From Bacteroidota bacterium (GTDB lineage Bacteria; Bacteroidota; Bacteroidia; Bacteroidales; F082): a stretch of DNA of 64,000 bases. Made by a program: the position numbers and the translations under genes. Numbering within the stretch: the first letter of the stretch is position 1; every line of letters starts with the position of its first letter. Shown in pieces: positions 59,176 to 64,000 of this stretch. Below the pieces are notes generated by a model, which was not told the origin of the DNA, ran no database searches, and saw only the letters and a list, made by a program, of their open reading frames with translations. The stretch spans positions 80,450-144,449 of the forward strand of contig JACNJS010000019.1 in the NCBI GenBank assembly GCA_014382445.1. Reading direction: 5' to 3'.

Positions 59176-59634
59176 TCAATTAGATTTTTTTTTAGGCCTT
59201 GAAAAACGCAAATCAAGATATTTATTAGTAAAGCCCGCTTCTTTAAAAAGAATTAATAAGGGGTTATCGGGTTCAACATGTACTGCAATATCACCTTTTG
59301 CCATAGCAATCGTTTGCTCCAATAATTCCTTTTTAATGTCTTCTCCATTGTATTTATTATCAACAGCAAAATATACAAGCAGGTTTTCGGGGTAGTATTT
59401 TTGCATTCCTGTTTGATTAACAACAACCACACCAGATATTTTTTTATCATTATACGATGTTATAACAAATCCCCCTAAAAATGATTGTTCCTTTAAAGCA
59501 TGACTTATAGAGCCACTGATGATGGGTTTTGGATCACCATATTCACCCATATTCTCATTTAAAAAATTAACAATTTTTGTTCGTTCCAAAATATCCGGCT
59601 TAACCATTACGTTATATAATTTTATTTTAATCAT
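59176..59634 (-). CDS. GNAT-like protein with altered acetyl-CoA loop
   Basis: A 152-residue paralogue of the GNAT at 56095-56538: shared are GGFVITSYNDKKISGVVVVN, NLLVYFAVDNKYNG, VHVEPDNPLLILFKEAGFTN and KYLDLRFS. The loop that should read R-G-x-G is NGEDIKKEL, so acetyl-CoA binding may be weak or lost. It is the first gene of the leftward cassette, 66 bases upstream of the symporter gene. A regulatory or substrate-binding role is possible. Confidence 0.8.
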   Translation of the reverse strand: MIKIKLYNVMVKPDILERTKIVNFLNENMGEYGDPKPIISGSISHALKEQSFLGGFVITSYNDKKISGVVVVNQTGMQKYYPENLLVYFAVDNKYNGEDIKKELLEQTIAMAKGDIAVHVEPDNPLLILFKEAGFTNKYLDLRFSRPKKKSN

Positions 59635-59719
59635 AAAATTTACGTTAGACGATTTTTTTAATTTTATTAATCAGTAATAGCCGATTTAAATACAACCATT
59701 CCCGTTTTCACTTTAGGTA

Positions 59720-59823
59720 CACTTAATCATTAATATCCCAACATAACCCTTTTAATAGTAATTATGTTTATAAAACATTAAGATTTGAAATGTTATATAC
59801 TATAACTATGTTTTGATTAAGTG
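59720..59823. repeat. Inverted-repeat unit with internal imperfect hairpin
   Basis: CACTTAATCA (59720-59729) and TGATTAAGTG (59814-59823) are perfect 10-base inverted arms. The interior, with ATAGTAATTATGTTTATAAA and TATACTATAACTATG, can fold imperfectly on itself. It may be a small nonautonomous repeat or a structured leader; it lies in the 598-base gap between the GNAT and MarR genes. Confidence 0.35.
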
Positions 59824-59868
59824 AGATCAAATTAACAGCGTAATTAAATATAATATCTGAATAAAAAG

Positions 59869-60095
59869 TTGTAACTAATCAGTGTCAACAAAAGCAATAG
59901 TTCTTTCAATTTTATTTTACAATAACACATTATATTTTCTCCTTAGTGACCCTTTGTGTGGTACTTTGTGTTCCTTCGTGGCAAAAAAAATAACCACAAA
60001 GGAACACAAAGGATTTCACAAAGGTAACCCAAAGGAAAAATTGTTTATAGTAACTCTATTGTTACTAAGATTATCATTACACTGATTAGTTACAA
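59869..60095. mobile_element. MITE-like element with 17-base perfect terminal inverted repeats
   Basis: TTGTAACTAATCAGTGT at 59869-59885 and its exact reverse complement at 60079-60095 bound 227 bases without a gene. AAAG occurs immediately outside both ends and could be a 4-base target duplication. The centre is a long hairpin of CCTTTGTG/CACAAAGG repeats, and TAGTAAC/GTTACTA (60048-60067) makes another. A transposase gene is absent. The short open frame across it (59882-60085) is an artefact of the hairpin. Confidence 0.65.
59951..60024. repeat. Long hairpin of CCTTTGTG/CACAAAGG motif repeats
   Basis: The 31-base arms 59951-59981 and 59994-60024 are complementary at about 25 positions around a 12-base A-rich loop. 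The motif family of CACAAAGGA units, with similar sequences in many bacterial genomes as dispersed intergenic repeats, occurs several times within each arm. Confidence 0.8.
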
Positions 60096-60232
60096 AAAGC
60101 TTTGAGAATTTCAATTATTTATTATTTCTTCTGAAGTTGCAGAATTCCGATATCCTCAAGATTATTAATTTCTGTTTCTATACGAGCAAAATTACAATTT
60201 TTTTTTGATACACCAAGGAATTCACGTAATCA

Positions 60233-60754
60233 TTACGTATTTTCAGTGTTTTGGAGGGGATTTTTTAGATCATACTGGTTTCTCGAAATTGGATCCTCTA
60301 CTGTAAAAATGGGTGATGCTGAAATGTCTTCAATATCAAGACTCTTAACTACAATTTCAAGTGCATTATTAATCTGTATAATTTTTTCATTTGGTAATTT
60401 TGCCAACTTTTCAGAAAGTTGCTCGTGTAAGAGTTGAGGAGATGTCTCCAGCAACTTAGCACCTTTAGCTGTAAGCGATATAAAAACTGCCCGTTTATCG
60501 TAATGATTTGGTAACCTGGCAACCAACCCTTTAGTTTCCATTCTATTAATAATACCCGACATAGTGCTAGAATTAAGGTTCAAATACTTCGCTATATTAC
60601 CTTGGGTTGCTCTATATTCTTTTAGTCCACCAAGATAATCCAGGCACATTAATTGCGGTATACTCACACCATATTCTTTCTGTATCTTCTTTGATTATAG
60701 ATTGATTGAACGTAATATCTTACGAATTTTAATAAGTATTTCTGTATATTCCAT
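60233..60754 (-). pseudogene. MarR-family regulator interrupted by an in-frame stop near its start
   Basis: The frame from ATG 60754 reads MEYTEILIKIRKILRSINL, then TAA (60697-60695), then SKKIQKEYGVSIPQLMCLDY and an intact winged-helix domain: GNIAKYLNLNSSTMSGIINR (recognition helix), GLVARLPNHYDKRAVFISLT (wing) and the C-terminal helix. It would be 173 residues without the stop. Relatives have Glu at the site (INLESKKIQ), so GAA to TAA is the simple explanation. A TATTTTTG box lies 28 bases upstream of the ATG. A GTG at 60667 could restart a protein lacking the first dimerisation helix. Possibly it regulated the neighbouring cassette. Confidence 0.78.
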
Positions 60755-60781
60755 TATTTCACCATAATTGTTTGTGTAGGA

Positions 60782-60789
60782 CAAAAATA
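60782..60789 (-). promoter_or_regulatory. Candidate -7 box of the MarR gene
   Basis: CAAAAATA on the plus strand is TATTTTTG on the minus strand, 28 bases before the ATG at 60754. It supports the full-length start and hence the view that the stop is secondary. Confidence 0.4.
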
Positions 60790-61018
60790 GTATTTAATAT
60801 TATAAAGTATTCGATTTTTATGCTTCAATTTGTTTTCTTAATGAATACATAGTAAATTTGTTGAATGGGTTTTTGAATTATTGGAATAATAAACTAAGTG
60901 ATATACAATTAACCTTCAAATAGACAGATAAAATAAGCCGTGATAGATTACTTTAACACACAGGGAAATGACTTTTTGGCGAGGTCCGTATTACCTTTTA
61001 AAAATAAAATATAGTCTG

Positions 61019-61906
61019 ATGAAAATTATTTTTAATTCTAAATTTTTAATGCATAACCAACAAAACTGGGCAGCTGGTTCATATCTGCTTGAGCATTTTC
61101 CTAAAAAATATGGAAATACCGATGTAAACGGTGAATCCTACATAACACTTGTACATACTGAAGAACACAAGAAATCGATATATAATGCCTGCATTAACGG
61201 TGATACGGTTGCTGAGTCGTTATTATCACCGGATAGTTATGAAGCTGCTATATCGGCAGTAGGGCTCACAATAATGGCAAGTGAACAAGGTGATTTTGCA
61301 GTTGTACGCCCCCCGGGTCACCATGCCGACAGAGAACGTGCTGCCGGACTTTGTCTGTTTAACAATATTGCAATTGCTACTCAAAAGCTTGTAAACGAAG
61401 GGAAAAAGGTCTTTATTTTTGATTTCGATGGTCATCACGGTGATGGGACTCAAAGCATTTTCTACAACAGCAACAGGGTGTTTTTTTGCTCGGTTCACCA
61501 ATTATTTGCTTATCCTTTTTCGGGGTTTGCTAATGAAAAAGGGTCGGGTAAAGGAACTGGCTTTACTTTGAATCTGCCCCTTATGGCCGGCAGTGGTGAT
61601 AAAGAATTTCTTGACGCTTTACATATTGCGATAACTGCTGCAATGAGATTCAATCCCGATGTAGTTGGAGTGTCAGCCGGTTTTGATGGTTACGAAAAAG
61701 ACAGTTTACTTTTGTTAAAGTACACAAAAAAAGCATACTATGAATGTGGATTAAGGCTGCGCAGAACTTTTCCAATTGTTTTTGGAGTGCTGGAGGGGGG
61801 TTATCACAACGAATTACTTGAATGTGTTGAAGCATTTGTTGAAGGTGTAAATGTAGGTGCACGGCCACGCAAAACTATGTTTGATTCAGATATGTCGTTG
61901 GGGTAG
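61019..61906 (+). CDS. Histone-deacetylase-family zinc deacetylase
   Basis: A 295-residue deacetylase of the HDAC/AcuC/acetylpolyamine amidohydrolase family. VVRPPGHHADRERAAGLCLF contains the catalytic His pair, FDFDGHHGDGTQSIFY and SAGFDGYEKD the zinc ligands (Asp, His, Asp), and LEGGYHNELL the terminal glycine-rich loop. Bacterial members deacetylate proteins, acetoin-pathway enzymes or polyamines. The ATG at 61019 (MKIIFNSKFLM) is the family-like start; a longer frame begins at 60968. Two GNAT genes nearby make an acetylation/deacetylation pair conceivable. Confidence 0.92.
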   Translation: MKIIFNSKFLMHNQQNWAAGSYLLEHFPKKYGNTDVNGESYITLVHTEEHKKSIYNACINGDTVAESLLSPDSYEAAISAVGLTIMASEQGDFAVVRPPGHHADRERAAGLCLFNNIAIATQKLVNEGKKVFIFDFDGHHGDGTQSIFYNSNRVFFCSVHQLFAYPFSGFANEKGSGKGTGFTLNLPLMAGSGDKEFLDALHIAITAAMRFNPDVVGVSAGFDGYEKDSLLLLKYTKKAYYECGLRLRRTFPIVFGVLEGGYHNELLECVEAFVEGVNVGARPRKTMFDSDMSLG

Positions 61907-61991
61907 TAAGATTTAAAGCAAAGTTCTGAATTTCAAACATAACAACTCTTTCAATAGCTGCGCACGCTGGTGGGTTGAGTAGAAATTCAAT

Positions 61992-63362
61992 CTATAATGG
62001 GTGATCCTCATGAAACCTAACCAACCTGGCTTCGAGATCAACAAATTGATCGTGTTGAACTAATGATGTACAAGCCCTTATTCCTTCGCTCCTTTCACTT
62101 CCTGTTATAAGTAATGAAATAGCACTGATGCCATAATAAATTAACTCATCTAATAGCTCTTCGGCACTCAAACCGGGATAAGAAAAAGTAAAATAAAAAC
62201 CATCTGCTATTGGTTGATCGATATCAGTGTGGTACACAATTTCGAAACCGTTATCAGTAAATAGTTTTTTCATTATGCGGGCTTTCTTGCCATAATCAAA
62301 TACATGATCAACAAAATTAAAGTTACCTTCGTTTGCTGCTTTTAACATAGCAATTAACGCATATTGAGCTGAATGTGATGTTCCGGAGCTAAGAGGATAC
62401 ATAGTGCCAAAAACCATAGCATAACCGAATTCATCAGATGGATAATGCTCCTTTAAGTTTTCAAAACGGCTTTTAAAAAGTTTATTCGAGATAACCATCA
62501 TGCCAATGCGTTCGCCTGCATAGCTAAATATTTTTGAGCTGGAAATAAACAGGATATAGTTATCAGTATATCGAGCTACAGTAGGCTGAAATGGTTCAAC
62601 ACCGGGTTTTGAATAATCTTTGCGGAAATCCATGCCAAAATATGCAAGGTCTTCCATGATAACTACATTATATTTTGTAGCCAATTCACCAATAATTTTC
62701 AACTCATCTTCAGTAAAACAAATCCAAGATGGATTGTTTGGACTAGAATAAATAACAGAATGAATTTTACCTGTACTGAAATATGACTCTATCTTCTCTT
62801 TCAGTTTCTCACCGCGATAATTGTAAACATCAAATGTTTCAAATTTTAAGCCTAAAACACGATGCTGCATTTTGTGCACAGGGAAACCAGGATCGATAAA
62901 TAGTGTTGTATCACGGTCTTCATGCAACCGACTAAGCATTAAGAAAGATGCAAAACTACCCTGCATCGAACCAACCGTTGGTATACAACCCTCTTCGTTG
63001 ACATCAATATTCATAAAAAGCTTGATGAACCTTGATATTTCAGCTTTTAACTCTGATATGCCCTGAATATCAGGATATATTGCTGCAACACCTTTTTTAA
63101 GAGCTTCAATTTGTCCTTTAACTCCAATATCAACAGGGGGTAAACCGGGGATCCCCATCTCCATTCTGATAAACTTTTCACCTGTAACTTTTTCAATTTC
63201 ATCAACGAGCTTTTTAATTTCTCGTATTGAAGCTTTACCTACCGATTTAAGACCACTCAATTTTATTTTCTCCTTAGCTTTGTCGAAATGAATCGGAGTA
63301 TTTCTCATAATTTCTTGTTTATTAATTTTATCGTCCAAATCTACAAAAATATTTTTATTCAA
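61992..63362 (-). CDS. Class I/II PLP-dependent aminotransferase
   Basis: A 456-residue fold-type I enzyme. EKFIRMEMGIPGLPP, YPDIQGISELKAEISRF, YSSPNNPSWICFTEDELKII (substrate/cofactor Asn), MEDLAYFGMDF and the PLP lysine in ISSSKIFSYAGERIGMMVIS are present. An N-terminal extension of about 45 residues precedes the usual start. It lies 67 bases downstream of the acyl-CoA synthetase gene in the same direction, which suggests an amino acid to acyl-CoA to ATP route; substrate unknown. Confidence 0.88.
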   Translation of the reverse strand: MNKNIFVDLDDKINKQEIMRNTPIHFDKAKEKIKLSGLKSVGKASIREIKKLVDEIEKVTGEKFIRMEMGIPGLPPVDIGVKGQIEALKKGVAAIYPDIQGISELKAEISRFIKLFMNIDVNEEGCIPTVGSMQGSFASFLMLSRLHEDRDTTLFIDPGFPVHKMQHRVLGLKFETFDVYNYRGEKLKEKIESYFSTGKIHSVIYSSPNNPSWICFTEDELKIIGELATKYNVVIMEDLAYFGMDFRKDYSKPGVEPFQPTVARYTDNYILFISSSKIFSYAGERIGMMVISNKLFKSRFENLKEHYPSDEFGYAMVFGTMYPLSSGTSHSAQYALIAMLKAANEGNFNFVDHVFDYGKKARIMKKLFTDNGFEIVYHTDIDQPIADGFYFTFSYPGLSAEELLDELIYYGISAISLLITGSERSEGIRACTSLVQHDQFVDLEARLVRFHEDHPL

Positions 63363-63428
63363 TATAATACTCTTATTAATATAAACTCTTCCATCCCGAT
63401 AAATATCAGTATACAGACTCCGGAAGGT

Positions 63429-64000
63429 TTATATCTTCACCCGTACCCTTGCATCCACAGCAGTTACATCATTTTTATTTCCTAAGAGAGGATTTAGATC
63501 CAACTCAATTATCTCAGGTGCTGCCTGAACAAGAGCTGATAACCTGACAATTACATCTGCAAACATATTTTCATCAACGGAATCCATTCCTCTTATACCC
63601 TCAATTATTTTATAACTCTTGAGTTTTTTAATTTCAGCAAGCACTTCATCTTTATTTACTGGTGCAAGCATAGCCCTTACATCTTTTAACACCTCAATAA
63701 ATATGCCTCCCAAACCAAACAGTAACAAATGTCCGAATTTACCCTCTTTTTTAACTCCTGCAAAAAGTTCTACACCTGACAGCATTGGTTGCAATAATAC
63801 ACCTGTTGCACCATCGATTTTCATCATTCGATTCATCTCTGAAACTGCTTTTGTTATATCCCTTATATTTAACGCAACTCCTCCAACATCAGACTTATGT
63901 ACAGGTCCAACAACTTTCATAACAATCGGATATCCTATCTGTTCAGCAACTTTTTCGAGATCATTGATCGAATTCACAACATTATCTATAGCCCTGTTAA
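63429..64000 (-). CDS. ADP-forming acyl-CoA synthetase, C-terminal part (runs off the right edge)
   Basis: The frame is open to the right edge of the window (NRAIDNVVNSINDLEKVAEQ and on), so the gene is cut. YPIVMKVVGPVHKSDVGGVA is the ATP-grasp domain of acetyl-CoA synthetase (ADP-forming); GVELFAGVKKEGKFGHLLLF, FGLGGIFIEVLKDVRAML and ELDLNPLLGNKNDVTAVDAR are conserved beta-subunit motifs. The enzyme makes ATP from an acyl-CoA. The upstream CoA-binding alpha part lies outside the window. The GTG at 63977 is not the true start. Confidence 0.9.
   Translation of the reverse strand, partial: NRAIDNVVNSINDLEKVAEQIGYPIVMKVVGPVHKSDVGGVALNIRDITKAVSEMNRMMKIDGATGVLLQPMLSGVELFAGVKKEGKFGHLLLFGLGGIFIEVLKDVRAMLAPVNKDEVLAEIKKLKSYKIIEGIRGMDSVDENMFADVIVRLSALVQAAPEIIELDLNPLLGNKNDVTAVDARVRVKI

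Noticed and set aside
59882..60085. Open frame of 67 codons across the inverted-repeat element
   Set aside because: It is made from the CACAAAGG hairpin and flanks; the composition is repetitive and it has no start context.
9901..60754. Stop codon readthrough or reassignment to explain three in-frame stops
   Set aside because: TAA, TAG and TGA all end intact genes here at their family-expected positions (for example hypF TAA, hypD TAG, alr TGA), so no single stop is reassigned. Independent mutations or base errors are simpler.
1..64000. CRISPR arrays, tRNA or rRNA genes
   Set aside because: No regularly spaced repeats of suitable length and no clear tRNA or rRNA sequence were found by reading; a tRNA search program could overturn this.

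Overview
The window is an AT-rich bacterial chromosome segment that fits a Bacteroidota member, most likely an anaerobic or facultatively anaerobic relative of the Bacteroidales/Marinilabiliales. Pointers are the repeated promoter -7 motif TAnnTTTG, the scarcity of Shine-Dalgarno sequences, many Bacteroidota-type families (DUF2807, DUF3078, DUF4293, DUF1573, LolA-like, TIGR02757), a Rho factor with a long linker, and the gene order DUF3078 - metallophosphoesterase - DUF4293 - rho. No tRNA, rRNA, CRISPR array or complete insertion sequence was seen. The lineage is inferred from gene content, not from a marker-gene search.

Layout. 0-12.5 kb: a SpoIIAA-like protein, a 1134-residue secreted orphan, an ECF sigma-factor operon with two exported beta-helix-type proteins, a cold-shock protein, a porin-like protein, a SIMPL-domain gene broken by one in-frame stop, a nitronate monooxygenase-type flavoenzyme and a VapBC-type toxin-antitoxin pair. 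12.5-26.7 kb: truA divergent from a nickel-permease-like gene with a tandemly duplicated N-terminus, a beta-barrel gene whose start lies across an A11 tract, then a soluble [NiFe] hydrogenase locus. hoxF-U-Y-H plus the maturation protease run leftward; hypF-C-D-E and hypB run rightward from the other side of a shared intergenic region with a perfect palindrome. hypA lies 18 kb away. 26.7-36.9 kb: housekeeping and envelope genes (cdaA, rplS, rlmB, a TonB-like protein, MscS, DUF3078, a metallophosphoesterase remnant, DUF4293, rho, a DUF1573-like protein, mpl).

37-52 kb: a universal stress protein; an overlapping four-gene operon (thiamine-binding YkoF-like protein, PnuC transporter, NadR-like kinase, glycosyltransferase); lolA, ftsK, hypA, an aminotransferase, a DUF1573 protein, a K+ channel with a zinc-ribbon tail, TIGR02757, two haem-binding proteins and a four-subunit 2-oxoacid:ferredoxin oxidoreductase. 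52-64 kb: a SMUG2-like uracil-DNA glycosylase, then a leftward cassette of a shortened D-Ala-D-Ala dipeptidase, alanine racemase, ornithine/alanine-racemase-like enzyme, two GNATs, an M20 amidohydrolase and a Na+/solute symporter. A MITE-like element and a nonsense-mutated MarR gene follow, then an HDAC-type deacetylase, an aminotransferase and the end of an ADP-forming acyl-CoA synthetase.

How it fits together (inference): aminotransferases, the ferredoxin-reducing 2-oxoacid oxidoreductase and the ADP-forming acyl-CoA synthetase are a standard amino-acid fermentation set, with the NAD(P)-coupled hydrogenase as redox valve and the nickel permease plus Hyp proteins supplying its active site. 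The racemase/amidohydrolase/GNAT/symporter cassette is the best candidate for an uncharacterised system, possibly salvage of D- or N-acylated amino acids. Broken or suspect reading frames are frequent (SIMPL, MarR, metallophosphoesterase, beta-barrel start, shortened dipeptidase), so either gene decay or assembly errors should be kept in mind.
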